From an uncultured Croceicoccus sp. (GTDB lineage: Bacteria; Pseudomonadota; Alphaproteobacteria; Sphingomonadales; Sphingomonadaceae): a DNA stretch of 64,000 nt. The notes beneath the pieces were generated by a model. The model was not told the origin of the DNA. It made no database searches and worked only from the letters and a program-made list of their open reading frames with translations. A program made the translations under genes and the position numbers. Each line of letters begins with the position of its first letter. Position 1 is the first letter of the stretch. Location of the stretch: assembly GCF_947496385.1 (NCBI RefSeq), contig NZ_CANMCP010000002.1, positions 1-64,000 of the forward strand, in the 5' to 3' direction. This document shows positions 43,436-54,408 of this stretch, piece by piece.

Positions 43436-44398
43436 ATGACACTCCTGAACCAATCCCGATCCGCATCCCGGCCCCGCCCGGACCGACCGCTCAAGCTGGG
43501 GACGCGCCGCTCCCCCCTCGCTCTTGCACAGGCGGAGGAGGCGAAGGCCCGCCTCATCGCCGCGCATGGCTGGGACGATGGCGCCGTCGAACTCGTCCCC
43601 GTCATCGCGTCCGGCGACAAGATACAGGACCGCCCGCTGGCCGAGATCGGCGGCAAGGCGTTGTGGACAAAGGAGCTGGACGCGTGCCTTGCGGACGGGC
43701 GCATCGATTTCGCGGTCCATTCGATGAAGGATGTCGAGACGATTCGCCCCGAGGCCATCGCCATCGCCGCGCTTCTTCCCCGCGCGGACGTGCGCGACGT
43801 GCTGGTCGGGGCATCGTCCATCGCGCAGATCCCGCGCGGCGCCCGCGTCGGGACCAGTGCGCCGCGCCGCGCCGCGCAGATGCTGTATCACCGCCCGGAC
43901 CTTACCATCGTCGGTATCCGCGGCAATGTCGCGACGCGGCTGGCGAAGCTGAGCGCGGGCGAGGCGGATGCGACATTGCTTGCGGCGGCGGGGCTGGCCC
44001 GGCTCGACCAGGGGGGTGTGGGGCATGTGCTGGAGGCGGAGGAATGGCTCCCCGCCCCGGCCCAGGGCGCCATCGGCATCGAATGCCGCGCAGACCGCGA
44101 CGATCTTCGCGAAATGCTCGGCGCGATCGACGATGTCCCGACCCGGGCGCAGGTCATGGCGGAACGCGCGCTCCTCCTCGCGCTGGGCGGCAATTGCCAT
44201 AGCCCGATCGCCGCATGGACCCGCCACGACGGTGCCGCCATGCGCATGACCGCCGCGATTTTCAGCCCCGACGGCACCGTCCGCCGCGACAGCGACGTCA
44301 CCTTTGCCCCGGGCGAGACCGAACCCGCGGCGGACATGGGCCGGAATCTGCTCGTCGATGCGCCGGATGCGATCCGCGCCTTTTTCGGCCCGCAATGA
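43436..44398 (+). CDS. hemC: Hydroxymethylbilane synthase (porphobilinogen deaminase)
   Basis: This 320-residue HemC polymerises four porphobilinogens in heme synthesis. Motifs are [48 protein letters not shown] and [24 protein letters not shown] and the cofactor-attachment cysteine Cys254 ([12 protein letters not shown]) follow. The first 18 residues are a non-conserved extension. The stop overlaps the hemD ATG (ATGA). Divergent from tsaD. Confidence 0.97.
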   Translation: MTLLNQSRSASRPRPDRPLKLGTRRSPLALAQAEEAKARLIAAHGWDDGAVELVPVIASGDKIQDRPLAEIGGKALWTKELDACLADGRIDFAVHSMKDVETIRPEAIAIAALLPRADVRDVLVGASSIAQIPRGARVGTSAPRRAAQMLYHRPDLTIVGIRGNVATRLAKLSAGEADATLLAAAGLARLDQGGVGHVLEAEEWLPAPAQGAIGIECRADRDDLREMLGAIDDVPTRAQVMAERALLLALGGNCHSPIAAWTRHDGAAMRMTAAIFSPDGTVRRDSDVTFAPGETEPAADMGRNLLVDAPDAIRAFFGPQ

Positions 44399-45117
44399 CC
44401 GCGATCGTCGCGATCCGCCCCCCACCGGGCGATGCCGCGACGCTCAAACGCGCGGGCGAGGCAGGCATTGCGCTGCTCTCCATGCCGATGTTCCGGGTGG
44501 AGCCGGTGGCGTGGACCATGCCTGACATTGCCAGCCTCGACGCGCTCCTGCTCGGCAGCGCGAACATCATGCGCCACGGCGGGGCGAAGCTGTCGGCGTT
44601 GACGGGCATCCCCGCGTGGTGCGTCGGCGAAACGACGGCGGAGGCGGCGCGGGCGGCGGGGTTTACGCTCGCGCATGTCGGCGCGGGGGGATTGCAGCCT
44701 GTCGCCGAGAGGGCGGTCGCAATGGGCGCGCGCAATCTCCTGCGATTGTCGGGGGAGGCGCATGTGCCGCTCTCGCTCGCTGAGGATGCGAGGCTCGACA
44801 CGCGCGTGGTCTATCGCGTGGCGGCGCTGCCCCTGCCCGGCGCGCTTGCGGCGCTGGCCGACGAGGAGCTGGTCGTGCTGCTCCATTCGGCGGAGGCTGC
44901 GCGTCATTTTTCGGCGGAGGTCGAGCGGGTCGGACTGCCGCGCGGCCGTATCGCGCTTGCATGTCTCGCGCCCCGGATCGCGTCGGCCGCGGGCGCGGGA
45001 TGGCGTGCCGTCGAGGTGGCGGAGACGGTGGATGATGCCGCCCTGCTGGCCCTTGCCGCCGAAATGTGCAAAGGCGGCTTGGAAAGGCGACAGGGGCCAG
45101 AAGGAACACCCGCTTGA
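44395..45117 (+). CDS. hemD: Uroporphyrinogen-III synthase
   Basis: This 240-residue HemD-fold protein cyclises hydroxymethylbilane to uroporphyrinogen III. The family is poorly conserved; recognition rests on the two-domain pattern (IRPPPGDAATLKRAGEAG, LLLGSANIMRHG, PAWCVGETTAEAARAAGF, LLRLSGEAH, VYRVAALPLPGALAALA, VVLLHSAEAARHF) and on coupling to hemC by a 4-nt overlap. The next gene starts at its stop. Length is normal. Confidence 0.9.
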   Translation: MTAIVAIRPPPGDAATLKRAGEAGIALLSMPMFRVEPVAWTMPDIASLDALLLGSANIMRHGGAKLSALTGIPAWCVGETTAEAARAAGFTLAHVGAGGLQPVAERAVAMGARNLLRLSGEAHVPLSLAEDARLDTRVVYRVAALPLPGALAALADEELVVLLHSAEAARHFSAEVERVGLPRGRIALACLAPRIASAAGAGWRAVEVAETVDDAALLALAAEMCKGGLERRQGPEGTPA

Positions 45118-45125
45118 ACGATCGC

Positions 45126-46091
45126 ATGACCGAACCGACCCGCCCGCATGACCGCCCGCGAAATGGGAACAGCCCGCGCAAATCCGGGCTGCGCGGGATG
45201 GTGCTTGCCGTGCTTCTCGCCTTCGTGCTGGGCGCGGGCGCGGCGGCGTGGATCGCGTGGCGCACAGGATGGATCGCCACCGATCAGGACACCGCCGCTC
45301 CGCAGACGAAGGCGGGCGCCGCGAACGACGGCGACGGCGCGGGTAATACCGCGCCGGCGATGGCGGCGGGCCCGGGCGCCGGCGTGCCGATCGACCTGCG
45401 GCTCAATGCGCTCGAACGCCGGCTCAACCGTATCGATCTTCAGGCCGAGGCCGCGTCGGGCAATGCCGCCCGCGCCGAAGGCCTGCTCATCGCCTTTGCC
45501 GCGCGCCGTTTGATCGAGCGGGGCGAGCGGCTCGGCTATCTCGGCGATCAGCTGCGGCTGCGATTCGGGAATGCGCAGCCCAATGCGGTGCGCACCATAC
45601 TCGCCACCGCGCGCGATCCGGTGACGCTCGAACAATTGCGGCAGGGGCTCGAAAACCTGCCGCAGGAAACGGTTGAAAAACCGCGCGATCTGAACGGGTG
45701 GGAGCGGGTGAAGGCGGAGTTGGGCGATCTGTTCGTGCTGCGCCGGGCGAGCGCGCCGTCCCCCCGCCCCGAACGCAGGCTGGAGCGGGCGAGCCGCCTG
45801 CTCGACGAAGGGCGTGTCGCATCGGCGCGCGCGCTCGTCGCGAGCCTTCCCAATGCCGAACGTGCGGAGGGATGGCTCCGCGATGCGCGGCGCTATGTCG
45901 CGGCGCGCGAGGCGCTCGACCTGATCGAGACGGCGGCGTTGCTCGAACCGCGCAACCTCAACGACGGCAGCGGGCAGCCGGTCCGGCAATTGAGTCCCGC
46001 CTCCCCCGCGGGCGCCGATGCGCCCGTGGACGAAGACGGCGCGAGCGAAGGGCAGGATGCCCCCTCGCGCACCGCCGAACCCGCCGCCTGA
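45126..46091 (+). CDS. HemX/mitofilin-like inner-membrane protein
   Basis: This protein of about 321 residues has an N-terminal Arg/Pro-rich cytosolic stretch and one transmembrane helix (MVLAVLLAFVLGAGAAAWIA). A large Ala/Arg-rich, mainly helical periplasmic part follows (LRLNALERRLNRIDLQAEAA, LLIAFAARRLIERGERLGYL, RLERASRLLDEGRVASARAL). This is the layout of the mitofilin-like protein found after hemD in sphingomonads, loosely called HemX; no enzymatic motif is visible. A TTG at 45114 overlapping the hemD stop is an alternative start. It converges with the ubiH-type gene 4 nt away. Confidence 0.75.
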   Translation: MTEPTRPHDRPRNGNSPRKSGLRGMVLAVLLAFVLGAGAAAWIAWRTGWIATDQDTAAPQTKAGAANDGDGAGNTAPAMAAGPGAGVPIDLRLNALERRLNRIDLQAEAASGNAARAEGLLIAFAARRLIERGERLGYLGDQLRLRFGNAQPNAVRTILATARDPVTLEQLRQGLENLPQETVEKPRDLNGWERVKAELGDLFVLRRASAPSPRPERRLERASRLLDEGRVASARALVASLPNAERAEGWLRDARRYVAAREALDLIETAALLEPRNLNDGSGQPVRQLSPASPAGADAPVDEDGASEGQDAPSRTAEPAA

Positions 46092-46095
46092 ACCC

Positions 46096-47316
46096 TCAGC
46101 GCTGAAGCAGGGCCGGCAGCGTCCCGCTCACCCCGCGCGCCTCGTCCATGAACCAGCGTTTGAGCGGATTGACCCGCTCGATCGCCCCCATGCCGAGCCG
46201 GCGCACGGCGGACGCGGCGCGGCCCGGCACGCCGAAGATCCGCGTCAGCCCGTCGGTCGCGATCGACACCGTGAAATCGTCCAGTGCGCGCCATTGCTGA
46301 TAGCGTTTGAGCACCTCTGCGTCCCCCGGCTCCAGTCCCAGCCGCATCGCATCGCCCACCACCTCGGCCAGCGCCGCAACATCGCGCAGGCCGAGATTGA
46401 GCCCCTGCCCCGCGATGGGGTGGATGCCGTGGGCCGCATCGCCGACGAGCGCGAGCCGGTGGTCGATGATCGTCGGCGCGTGATGAAAGCCGAGCGGATA
46501 GGACGACCGGGGGGAGGCCAGTTCCATCGTGCCGAGCAGCGCGCCCATGCGCTTCTCCGCCTCGGCAAGGAACGCGCGGTCGCCGAGCTTGAGCCAGCCT
46601 TCCGCTTCCTTTTCCGCAACCGTCCACACCAGCGCGGTGCGATGCCGCCCATCCGCATCGTCCAGCATCGGCAAAAGCGCGAACGGCCCTTCGGGATAGA
46701 AGATTTCCCACGCCACGTTCCCGTGCGGCTTTTCATGGGCGAGGCCGCAAATGATGGCCCGGTGGCGATAATCCCATTTCGCCATTTTCAGGCCCGCCTC
46801 GTCGCGCGTCGGCGAACCGCGCCCTTCCGACCCGACGAGCAGGCTCCCTTCGAAGCGCGTGCCATCGTCGCGCACGGCGGCGACGCCATGCGGGCCGCGG
46901 CGGCGTTCCGTCACGCGGGAGCGGGGATGAAACGCGATGGCGTCCTCGTCCTGCATCGCGTCGAACAAGGCCTTGCGCAGCTGCCGGTTGGCGAACATGC
47001 GGCCAAGGCTGCCTTCGCCCGGTTCGGGCCGGAAATGCAGTTCGCCGGGTTTCAGCTGATCGCTGACCGCGATGGATTCGATCGGACAGCCGAAAGGTTC
47101 GAGCAAAGGCGCGACGCCGATATTGGCGAACATGTTCCAGCTCGCCGTGGAAATGGCCGACGCGCGCCCGTCGAACCCCTCGGCGAGCTGTGCCTCGGGA
47201 TCGGCGGCGTCGAGGACATGGCTCGTGATGCCCGCCTTTGCCAGCGCAAGCGCCAGGCTGGTCCCGACAAGGCCGCCGCCCAGGATCACCACATCGCGCC
47301 TGTCTGTCTTCGTCAT
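46096..47316 (-). CDS. UbiH/UbiF/Coq6-family FAD monooxygenase
   Basis: This 406-residue flavoprotein hydroxylase of ubiquinone biosynthesis has the FAD motif VVILGGGLVGTSLALALAKA (about 9-28). The DG-like motif reads LLVGSEGRGSPTRDEAGL, and the second FAD motif is HRLALVGDAAHGIHPIAGQG followed by LNLGLRDVAALAEV, the ubiH family signature. Which ring position it hydroxylates cannot be told from the sequence, since sphingomonads have variable UbiL/UbiM/UbiH sets. GAGGAACGAGCG precedes the ATG at 47316. The longer open frame upstream is not supported. It is divergent from the ScsB gene. Confidence 0.93.
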   Translation of the reverse strand: MTKTDRRDVVILGGGLVGTSLALALAKAGITSHVLDAADPEAQLAEGFDGRASAISTASWNMFANIGVAPLLEPFGCPIESIAVSDQLKPGELHFRPEPGEGSLGRMFANRQLRKALFDAMQDEDAIAFHPRSRVTERRRGPHGVAAVRDDGTRFEGSLLVGSEGRGSPTRDEAGLKMAKWDYRHRAIICGLAHEKPHGNVAWEIFYPEGPFALLPMLDDADGRHRTALVWTVAEKEAEGWLKLGDRAFLAEAEKRMGALLGTMELASPRSSYPLGFHHAPTIIDHRLALVGDAAHGIHPIAGQGLNLGLRDVAALAEVVGDAMRLGLEPGDAEVLKRYQQWRALDDFTVSIATDGLTRIFGVPGRAASAVRRLGMGAIERVNPLKRWFMDEARGVSGTLPALLQR

Positions 47317-47461
47317 CGCTCGTTCCTCGTTCCCGCCATGCTGGACACGGCGAAGCGCCGCGCCTAGATACGCCATGCGGTTGATGGCGGTGCGCGGGCG
47401 CGGACGCAAGTGTCCGTATCGCCTCTTCGCCGCAGCAGCGAGCCCGGACACGATAACCCCC

Positions 47462-49573
47462 ATGCATCATCGCCTGTCGATTTGCCCTGTGTTGCCGACG
47501 GCTTTCCTGCGCGTACTGCTCGCGTGGATTGCGTGTTCGATCATCCTCGTGGCGGGCGGGCTGCCGGGGGCGGCCCATGCCAACAATATCGATGCGCGGC
47601 TGGTTGCCGGCACCGCCGCGCCGGGCGAGGATGCGGTGATCGCGCTCCTCATGGACCCTGCGGACGGGTGGCACGGATATTGGTCGAACCCCGGCGATGC
47701 GGGCTATGGCATGACGTTGGACTGGACGTTGCCGGACGGGGTTTCGGTGGGCGATCCGCAATATCCGGTACCGCAGACGCTGCTGATTTCCGGGCTGATG
47801 AACCATGTCTACGAAGGGCGCTATGCCGTGCTAGTCCCGGCGTCGGTGTCCGCGCGGATGGCGCCGGGCGAAGCCGTGCCGATCGCGGTACGGGCGCGCT
47901 GGCTGGCGTGTACCGACACGATCTGCGTGCCAGAGGAGGCGACGCTTCGCGCGCGCCTCGCCATTGCGGATCGCGCGAGGCAGGACCCGCGCCTTGCCGC
48001 ATGGCGCGCCGCGCTCCCCGCCCCGCTGGCGGAGCCGGGCCGATACGAGATTGCCGGCGGGCGGCTGCGTGCCGCGATCCCCGTCGCGGCGGGGGCGAGC
48101 CTTGCCGCGCCGCACCTGTTCCTCGCCGACGATGGTGTGGTCGATTATGCCGCGCGGCAGGATGTCTCGCGCCGGGGCGACTGGATCATCGTGGAGACCG
48201 ATGCGCGGGAGGGTGCCACGGCCGAGGGGGCGCATGGTGCGGTACTCCGGCTCAACGACGGGCGCGGGGTGTCGGTGCGGCTCGAACCCGGACCGGTCGG
48301 CGCGGCGGGAGAGCCGCTCGCAAATGCGGCGCGCGCCGATGGCACGGGGACCGGGCCGCTGGCGCTGCTGCTGCTGCTGCTGCTCGCCGCATTTGCGGGC
48401 GGCTTGCTGCTCAACGTCATGCCCTGCGTGTTCCCGGTGCTTAGCCTGAAGGCGGTCGCCCTCGCCCGCGCGCGGGGCGACAGTGACGGGCGCGCCCGGA
48501 CGGAGGCGCTTGCCTATACCGCGGGCGTGCTGGTCACCGTCGTCGCACTTGGCGGGGTGCTGCTCATCCTGCGCATGCTTGGGCAGGAGGTCGGCTGGGC
48601 GTTTCAGTTGCAGGAACCGGCGACCATCGTGTTGCTCTTCCTCCTCGTCACCGCGATCGCCGCCAATCTGGCGGGCGTTTATGAAATGGTCCTCCCCGTG
48701 CCGGTCGAGCGGCGCGGGGGCGGCGCGTTCGGGACCGGCATGCTCGCCGCATTCGTGGCGACGCCGTGCACCGGGCCGTTCATGGCGGGGGCGATGGGCG
48801 CCGCGCTGCTTTTGCCCGCGTGGGCGGCACTCGCGCTGTTTGCGGCGCTGGGGCTGGGGCTGGCGGCGCCGTTTCTTGCCATTGGTTTCGTGCCGCGCCT
48901 GCGCGCGATGATCCCGCAGCCGGGCCGGTGGATGAACGCGTTCCGGCGCACCATGGCCGTGCCGATGGCGCTGACCGGGGTGGCGCTGTTCTGGCTCTGC
49001 TGGCGCGTGGGGGGATGGACGCTGGCGGTGATGGCGCTCATCGCCGGGGCGGGCGTGCTGGCCGTGTTGTTCATGGCGGGGCGGCGACAGGCGAAGGGGC
49101 GCGGCGTCGCGGCGCTTGCCGGCGTGACGCTGTTGATCGCGGCCTGCGCCGGCGGGCTTGCCGCGTGGATGGAGCCTGCGCCCGCCGCCGCGGATGCCGT
49201 CGCCCTGCCCGGCACGCAGCCCTTCAGTATCGAGGCGCTGGCCGCCGCACGCGCGGAGGGCCGCCCCGTCTTCGCCTATTTCACGGCGGACTGGTGCGTG
49301 ACGTGCAAGGTCAATGAACGGGTCGCGATCGACCGCGCGCCGGTCGCGAAGGCCTTTGCCGATCACGAGGTGGCGGTCCTGCGCGGCGACTTCACGCGGG
49401 GCGATCCGGCCATCGCCCGCTTCCTGTCGGAAAACGGCGCGGCGGGCGTTCCGCTCTATATCTGGTACGCGCCGGGAAAGCCCCCGCAAATCCTGCCGCA
49501 GGTTCTTTCGGCCGACGCGCTGGTCACGCTCGCCCGCGACGGGGTTCCGGGAAACGGCGCCAATCCGGGATAA
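47462..49573 (+). CDS. ScsB/DsbD-type thiol:disulfide interchange membrane protein
   Basis: This 703-residue inner-membrane reductant conduit has a Sec signal (AWIACSIILVAGGLPGAAHA). The N-terminal periplasmic domain carries a cysteine pair in RWLACTDTICVPEEA. A central membrane domain of about eight helices holds the CcdA-like cysteines in NVMPCVFPVLSLKAVALA and VATPCTGPFMAGAMG. The C-terminal thioredoxin-like domain has the active site ADWCVTCKVNE. The layout fits ScsB better than classical DsbD. It should pass electrons from cytosolic thioredoxin to periplasmic thiol proteins. No clear ribosome site precedes the ATG. A weak hairpin with a U-run follows the stop. Confidence 0.93.
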   Translation: MHHRLSICPVLPTAFLRVLLAWIACSIILVAGGLPGAAHANNIDARLVAGTAAPGEDAVIALLMDPADGWHGYWSNPGDAGYGMTLDWTLPDGVSVGDPQYPVPQTLLISGLMNHVYEGRYAVLVPASVSARMAPGEAVPIAVRARWLACTDTICVPEEATLRARLAIADRARQDPRLAAWRAALPAPLAEPGRYEIAGGRLRAAIPVAAGASLAAPHLFLADDGVVDYAARQDVSRRGDWIIVETDAREGATAEGAHGAVLRLNDGRGVSVRLEPGPVGAAGEPLANAARADGTGTGPLALLLLLLLAAFAGGLLLNVMPCVFPVLSLKAVALARARGDSDGRARTEALAYTAGVLVTVVALGGVLLILRMLGQEVGWAFQLQEPATIVLLFLLVTAIAANLAGVYEMVLPVPVERRGGGAFGTGMLAAFVATPCTGPFMAGAMGAALLLPAWAALALFAALGLGLAAPFLAIGFVPRLRAMIPQPGRWMNAFRRTMAVPMALTGVALFWLCWRVGGWTLAVMALIAGAGVLAVLFMAGRRQAKGRGVAALAGVTLLIAACAGGLAAWMEPAPAAADAVALPGTQPFSIEALAAARAEGRPVFAYFTADWCVTCKVNERVAIDRAPVAKAFADHEVAVLRGDFTRGDPAIARFLSENGAAGVPLYIWYAPGKPPQILPQVLSADALVTLARDGVPGNGANPG

Positions 49574-49575
49574 AA

Positions 49576-49594
49576 GAACGGGCGTTCGCTTTTT
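49576..49594 (+). terminator. Weak hairpin terminator after ScsB gene
   Basis: GAAC (49576-49579) pairs with GTTC (49584-49587) around a 4-nt loop and the stem is followed by GCTTTTT. The stem is short, so termination may be inefficient. The position directly after the stop codon supports it. Confidence 0.4.
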
Positions 49595-49694
49595 AATGTG
49601 CCGCGCGGGAACAATTGCCCGGTTGGCCTGTTCGCTTTCTGCCGAATGTTAACAATAGCTGGCTGCGACCCAGGGGGCAGACGCCGATGAAAGT

Positions 49695-50123
49695 GTGCGA
49701 GTGGTGAGCCGACCGCAATTGAATGTGACCATCAAAGCAGGCGATCATGGCGAGCCCGAAACGGCCTCGCCCCATATCCTCCTCGTCGAGGATGAGATGA
49801 TCATCGCTTTCGACCTCGTCGATCGGCTGGAGGATTGCGGCTTTACCGTCGATGGCCCGCATCCCAGCATCGCCCGCGCTCTCGCCGCGATCGAGGCGCG
49901 CGTTCCCGACGGCGCCGTGCTTGATGTGCAGCTTACCGACGGGGCCGTATTTCCGGTGGCGGACAAGCTTCGGGACATGGCCGTGCCGTTCGTCTTTCAT
50001 TCCGGCCATGCCAGCCCAGAAGAATTGCACGAACGCTACCCGCGCGCCGATGTGTGCACGAAGCCATGCCCGATCGGAACGCTGGAATCCCGGCTGCAGA
50101 AGCTGGTCGTGAGCAGGAAATGA
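49695..50123 (+). CDS. Single-domain response regulator receiver
   Basis: This protein of about 142 residues is almost entirely one receiver domain. It shows acidic residues in [19 protein letters not shown], the phospho-acceptor Asp in [14 protein letters not shown], Ser in FHSGH and the conserved Lys in VCTKPCP. No output domain follows. The pattern matches alphaproteobacterial receiver proteins associated with HWE-family histidine kinases, but no kinase is adjacent. The start is GTG; GTG codons at 49695, 49701 and 49704 are all possible because no clear ribosome site is visible. Confidence 0.88.
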   Translation: MRVVSRPQLNVTIKAGDHGEPETASPHILLVEDEMIIAFDLVDRLEDCGFTVDGPHPSIARALAAIEARVPDGAVLDVQLTDGAVFPVADKLRDMAVPFVFHSGHASPEELHERYPRADVCTKPCPIGTLESRLQKLVVSRK

Positions 50124-50199
50124 ACCGCGACGCGATTGCGCCCGCCCCCGCCATCGGTTAGGCGCAAGGCTGCGGTTGCAAGAGCGAAAGGCGGACCGG

Positions 50200-50631
50200 A
50201 TGGCGCGTATCACCGTACTCAACGGCCCCAATCTCAACCTCCTGGGTCAGCGGGAGCCGGACATCTACGGCCACGAAACGCTTACCGATGTCGAGCGGAT
50301 GTGCCGCGCAAGAGCGGACGCGCTCGGCCACGAGATCGCCTTTCACCAAAGCAATGCCGAACACGATCTGATCGACTGGATCCAGGCGGCGCGCGACGAT
50401 GCCGCCGCCATCATCATCAATCCTGCCGCCTACAGCCACACCTCCATCGCCATTCGCGATGCCCTGTCCGCCTTTACAGGGCCGATCGCGGAGGTGCACA
50501 TCTCCAATATCCACGCGCGCGAGGGTTTCCGCCATCACAGCCACGTCTCCGCCGTGGCGGATCTCGTCATTTGCGGCGCTGGGGCGCTGGGCTATGTCCT
50601 CGCGATAGAGGCGGTTGCGCAGCGGATCTGA
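50200..50631 (+). CDS. aroQ: Type II 3-dehydroquinate dehydratase
   Basis: This 143-residue AroQ dehydrates 3-dehydroquinate in the shikimate pathway. Family motifs are [19 protein letters not shown] (Arg18 and Tyr23 of the active site), [34 protein letters not shown] (Asn74, His80) and [17 protein letters not shown]. The start at 50200 has AAAGGCGGA about 6 nt ahead. Length is typical. It converges with cysQ 15 nt away. Confidence 0.97.
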   Translation: MARITVLNGPNLNLLGQREPDIYGHETLTDVERMCRARADALGHEIAFHQSNAEHDLIDWIQAARDDAAAIIINPAAYSHTSIAIRDALSAFTGPIAEVHISNIHAREGFRHHSHVSAVADLVICGAGALGYVLAIEAVAQRI

Positions 50632-50646
50632 ACGCGGCGCCGCACG

Positions 50647-51396
50647 CTACATCGCGGCGACGAGGTTCAGCACGCGGGTCGCATGCTCCTTGCGGCAGAA
50701 CAGCAGGTCGGGCAGCGCGACATCGGCCCTGTTATATTGGAGCGGCGCGCCATCGATGCGCGAACAATGGAGGCCGAACGCCTCGCACACGGCGGCGGGC
50801 GCGCAATTGTCCCATTCGTACTGCCCCCCCGAATGCAGGTAGATATCCGCCTCCCCGCGCAGGATCGCCATCGCCTTCGCACCGGCGCTGCCCATGGGAA
50901 CGAGCTCGGCATCGAGCGCCTCGGCCACGTGGACCGCTTCCTTCGCCGGGCGCGTGCGGCTCACCACCATGCGCAGCCGTTCGGGCGCGGGGGGCAAGGG
51001 CTCCGTCCGGTCGGACCGCATCGTGACGTTCAGCCCCGGCAACGCCACCGCGCCGATGGCCGCCTGCCCCCCGATGGAAAGGCCGACATGCACGGCCCAG
51101 TCGCCGCGCCTCTCGCCATATTCGCGGGTGCCGTCGACCGGATCGACGATCCACACGCGTTCCTTGTCCAGCCGTTCGAGCGTGTCGCGGCTTTCCTCCG
51201 AAAGCACGCCATCCTCGGGTCGCTGCTCGGCCAGCGCCTTCATCAGGAACGCATTGGCGACCTTGTCCCCTGCACTGCCCAGCTCCTTGCCGTCGAGCAA
51301 GCCGCTGTCCCGCACGGCGACGGCGATCTGCCCCGCCGTGGTCGCGAGCCTCGCGGCCAGCTCGGTGTCGTCCTCGATACGAACCTTCGTTACCAT
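50647..51396 (-). CDS. cysQ: 3'(2'),5'-bisphosphate nucleotidase CysQ-like
   Basis: This 249-residue inositol-monophosphatase-fold enzyme is probably CysQ, which degrades PAP formed from PAPS. Metal-binding motifs are [34 protein letters not shown] and [14 protein letters not shown]. Its start overlaps the 3' end of cysNC by 7 nt, so it is the last gene of cysD-cysNC-cysQ, supporting CysQ over a generic inositol phosphatase. Confidence 0.93.
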   Translation of the reverse strand: MVTKVRIEDDTELAARLATTAGQIAVAVRDSGLLDGKELGSAGDKVANAFLMKALAEQRPEDGVLSEESRDTLERLDKERVWIVDPVDGTREYGERRGDWAVHVGLSIGGQAAIGAVALPGLNVTMRSDRTEPLPPAPERLRMVVSRTRPAKEAVHVAEALDAELVPMGSAGAKAMAILRGEADIYLHSGGQYEWDNCAPAAVCEAFGLHCSRIDGAPLQYNRADVALPDLLFCRKEHATRVLNLVAAM

Positions 51397-53330
51397 CCCA
51401 GCAAACGCTCCACGATGAGATCGGCCGCTTCCTCCGGCGAAAGCGCGGTGGTGTCGATGCGGATTTCCGGGTTTTCCGGCGCTTCGTAAGGGCTGTCGAT
51501 GCCGGTGAAATTCTTCAGCGTCCCGGCCCGCGCCTTGGCATAGAGGCCCTTCACGTCGCGCTTCTCCGCCACGGAAAGCGGCGTGTCGATGAACACTTCC
51601 ATGAACTCGCCCTCCTCCATCATCGCGCGCACCATGTCGCGTTCGGCACGGAAGGGGGAGATGAAGGCGGTGATCACGATCAGCCCGGCATCGGTCATCA
51701 ACCGGGCAACCTCGCCCACGCGGCGCACATTCTCGATCCGGTCGGCGTCGGTAAAGCCGAGATCGCGGTTCAGCCCGTGCCGCACATTGTCCCCGTCGAG
51801 GAGGAAGCTGTGCCGGTTCATGCGGTGCAGCCGCTTCTCGACAAGGTTCGCGATCGTCGATTTACCCGATCCCGAAAGCCCGGTGAACCACAGCACCTTC
51901 GGCGCCTGGTTCTTCAGATCGGCGCGGGCCTCGCGTGTGATGTCGAGCGCCTGCCAATGGACGTTCTGCGAGCGGCGCAGCGCGAAATGCAGCATGCCCG
52001 CCGCAACCGTGCGGTTCGTCATCTTGTCGATGAGCACGAACCCGCCAAGCGCCGGGCTCACCCGGTCCTGCTCGTCGCGATAGGGGACGAAGGCAATGGG
52101 CCGTTCGGTGGCGAGTTCCGCGACCCCGATCTCGTTGAGATTCAGCGTCTTGGCCGCCATGTGGTCCATGCTGTTCACATCGACGGTGTATTTGGGCTCC
52201 TGCACGCTGGCCGACACCTGCTGCGTGCCGATCTTCATCCAGTAGGACCGGCCGGGCAGCATCGCATCGTCGGCCATCCACACGATCGTGGCCTCGAACT
52301 GATCCGCGGTTTCGGGCGGTGCTTCGGCGGCGGCAATGACGCTGCCGCGCGAACAATCGACCTCGTCGGCGAGCGTGAGCGTCACCGATTGCCCGACCTG
52401 CGCCTCGTCCAGATTGCCGTCCAGCGTCACGATGCGGGCGATGTTCGTCGTCTTGCCCGAAGGCACGATGCGCACGGGGTCACCGGGCCGCACGGTCCCC
52501 GCGCTGATCAGGCCGGAAAATCCGCGAAAGTCGAGATTGGGCCGGTTCACCCATTGCACCGGCATGCGGAACGGCTTGACAAGGTCGCTATCGCTCGACA
52601 ATTTGACCGTTTCGAGGTGCTCCATGAGCGACGGCCCCGCATACCACGGTGTGTTACCGGACGGCTCGGTGACATTGTCGCCCTTGAAGCCCGAAATCGG
52701 AATGGCGGTGAGATCCTCGATCCCGATGGTCTTCGCAAACTCGCGGTAATCCGCGACGATGGCATCGAACGTCGCCTGATCGTAATCGACGAGATCCATC
52801 TTGTTCACGGCCAGCACGACATTACGGATGCCGACCAGATGGGCGAGATAGCTGTGCCGCCGGGTCTGCACCAGCACACCCTTGCGCGCATCGACGAGGA
52901 TCACGGCGAGATCGGCGGTCGATGCGCCGGTGACCATGTTGCGCGTATATTGTTCGTGGCCGGGCGTGTCGGCGACGATGAACTTGCGTTTCTGCGTGGT
53001 GAAGAAGCGGTACGCGACATCGATGGTGATGCCCTGCTCCCGCTCCGCCGCGAGGCCGTCGACGAGGAGGGCGAAATCGATCTCCTGCCCCTGCGTACCG
53101 ACGCGGCGGGAATCGCTTTCCAGTGCCTCCAGATGATCCTCGAAGATCATCTTGGAATCATAGAGCAACCGGCCGATCAGCGTGGATTTCCCGTCGTCCA
53201 CGCTCCCGCAGGTGATGAACCGGAGCATCGTTTTATGCTGATGCGTTTCCAGATAGGCGTCGATGTCCTTCGCGATGAGCGCATCGGTCTCGTACACGGG
53301 GGCATCGGTGGTGTCGTGCGCGTCGGCCAT
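51390..53330 (-). CDS. cysNC: Bifunctional sulfate adenylyltransferase subunit 1 / APS kinase
   Basis: This 646-residue fusion has an N-terminal EF-Tu-like GTPase (CysN) with P-loop [17 protein letters not shown] (about 42-58), [17 protein letters not shown] and [13 protein letters not shown]. Two beta-barrel domains follow, then APS kinase (CysC) with [35 protein letters not shown] and [15 protein letters not shown]. CysN with CysD makes APS from sulfate and ATP, and CysC phosphorylates it to PAPS. The ATG shares one base with the cysD stop, and the 3' end overlaps cysQ. No PAPS reductase gene is in the window. Confidence 0.97.
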   Translation of the reverse strand: MADAHDTTDAPVYETDALIAKDIDAYLETHQHKTMLRFITCGSVDDGKSTLIGRLLYDSKMIFEDHLEALESDSRRVGTQGQEIDFALLVDGLAAEREQGITIDVAYRFFTTQKRKFIVADTPGHEQYTRNMVTGASTADLAVILVDARKGVLVQTRRHSYLAHLVGIRNVVLAVNKMDLVDYDQATFDAIVADYREFAKTIGIEDLTAIPISGFKGDNVTEPSGNTPWYAGPSLMEHLETVKLSSDSDLVKPFRMPVQWVNRPNLDFRGFSGLISAGTVRPGDPVRIVPSGKTTNIARIVTLDGNLDEAQVGQSVTLTLADEVDCSRGSVIAAAEAPPETADQFEATIVWMADDAMLPGRSYWMKIGTQQVSASVQEPKYTVDVNSMDHMAAKTLNLNEIGVAELATERPIAFVPYRDEQDRVSPALGGFVLIDKMTNRTVAAGMLHFALRRSQNVHWQALDITREARADLKNQAPKVLWFTGLSGSGKSTIANLVEKRLHRMNRHSFLLDGDNVRHGLNRDLGFTDADRIENVRRVGEVARLMTDAGLIVITAFISPFRAERDMVRAMMEEGEFMEVFIDTPLSVAEKRDVKGLYAKARAGTLKNFTGIDSPYEAPENPEIRIDTTALSPEEAADLIVERLLGW

Positions 53331-54235
53331 CAGAAATAGCCCTCCTGCTTCTTCTTTTCCATGCTGGCGTCCCCGGCATCCCGGTCGATCGCGCGGCCCT
53401 GCCGCTCGCTCGTGGTGGTGAGCAGCATTTCCTGTATCACGCCCGAAAGGTCGCTCGCCTCGCTCTCCACCGCGCCGGTCAGCGGGTAGCAGCCCAGCGT
53501 GCGGAACCGCACCGAACGCATTTCAGGGGTCTCCCCTTCGCGCAGGGGAAAGCGGTCGTCGTCCACCATGATGAGCAAGCCGTCGCGTTCCACCACCGGG
53601 CGCTTTTCCGCGAAATAGAGCGGCACCATCTCGATCCCCTCCAGCTGGATATATTGCCAGATGTCGAGCTCGGTCCAGTTGGAGATGGGGAACACGCGAA
53701 TGCTCTCCCCCTTGGCCTTGCGCGTGTTGTAAAGGTTCCAGAGTTCGGGCCGCTGATCCTTCGGGTCCCAGCCGTGGGTTGCCGTGCGGAAGGAGAAGAT
53801 ACGCTCCTTCGCGCGGCTTTTCTCCTCGTCCCGGCGCGCGCCGCCGAAGGCCGCATCGAAACCATGCTTGTCGAGCGCCTGTTTCAACCCTTGCGTCTTC
53901 CACATGTCGGTGTGGAGCGGGCCGTGGTCGAACGGGTTGATCCCTTGCGCCTTCGCCTCCGGATTCTGATGCACGATGAGGTCCATGCCGGCGTCCTCCG
54001 CCGCACGGTTGCGCAATTCGTACATCGCCTGAAACTTCCAGGTGGTGTCGACATGCATCAACGGGAACGGCGGCGGAGAGGGATAGAACGCCTTCTTCGC
54101 CAGATGCAGCATCACCGCGCTGTCCTTGCCGACCGAATACAGCATGACGGGGTTGTCCGCCTCGGCGGCGACCTCGCGCATGATGTGGATGCTTTCGGCC
54201 TCCAGACGCTGAAGATGAGTGAGGGGTTTGGCCAT
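53330..54235 (-). CDS. cysD: Sulfate adenylyltransferase subunit 2
   Basis: This 301-residue CysD adenylates sulfate to APS with CysN. The PP-loop is [20 protein letters not shown] (about 29-48). [58 protein letters not shown] and [16 protein letters not shown] are family blocks. The ATG at 54235 fits the usual start. It is the first gene of cysD-cysNC-cysQ. A gene-free gap of about 170 bp separates it from the convergent-facing M20 gene upstream. Confidence 0.97.
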   Translation of the reverse strand: MAKPLTHLQRLEAESIHIMREVAAEADNPVMLYSVGKDSAVMLHLAKKAFYPSPPPFPLMHVDTTWKFQAMYELRNRAAEDAGMDLIVHQNPEAKAQGINPFDHGPLHTDMWKTQGLKQALDKHGFDAAFGGARRDEEKSRAKERIFSFRTATHGWDPKDQRPELWNLYNTRKAKGESIRVFPISNWTELDIWQYIQLEGIEMVPLYFAEKRPVVERDGLLIMVDDDRFPLREGETPEMRSVRFRTLGCYPLTGAVESEASDLSGVIQEMLLTTTSERQGRAIDRDAGDASMEKKKQEGYF

Positions 54236-54408
54236 AGGTCGCGCTTTTCGATCGGCAGCGGGCACGGCGCACCCGCGTGATTGTTCAAAAGATGGCGAGA
54301 ACCTAGTCGCGGGCCTTCCGCATTACAGCCAAGAATTTATTGCGCCGCGCCAACGGGGATTTAGCCCGACTTGCGCGAAGGGGGTGGCGCCGGTCGGGTG
54401 CCGCACGT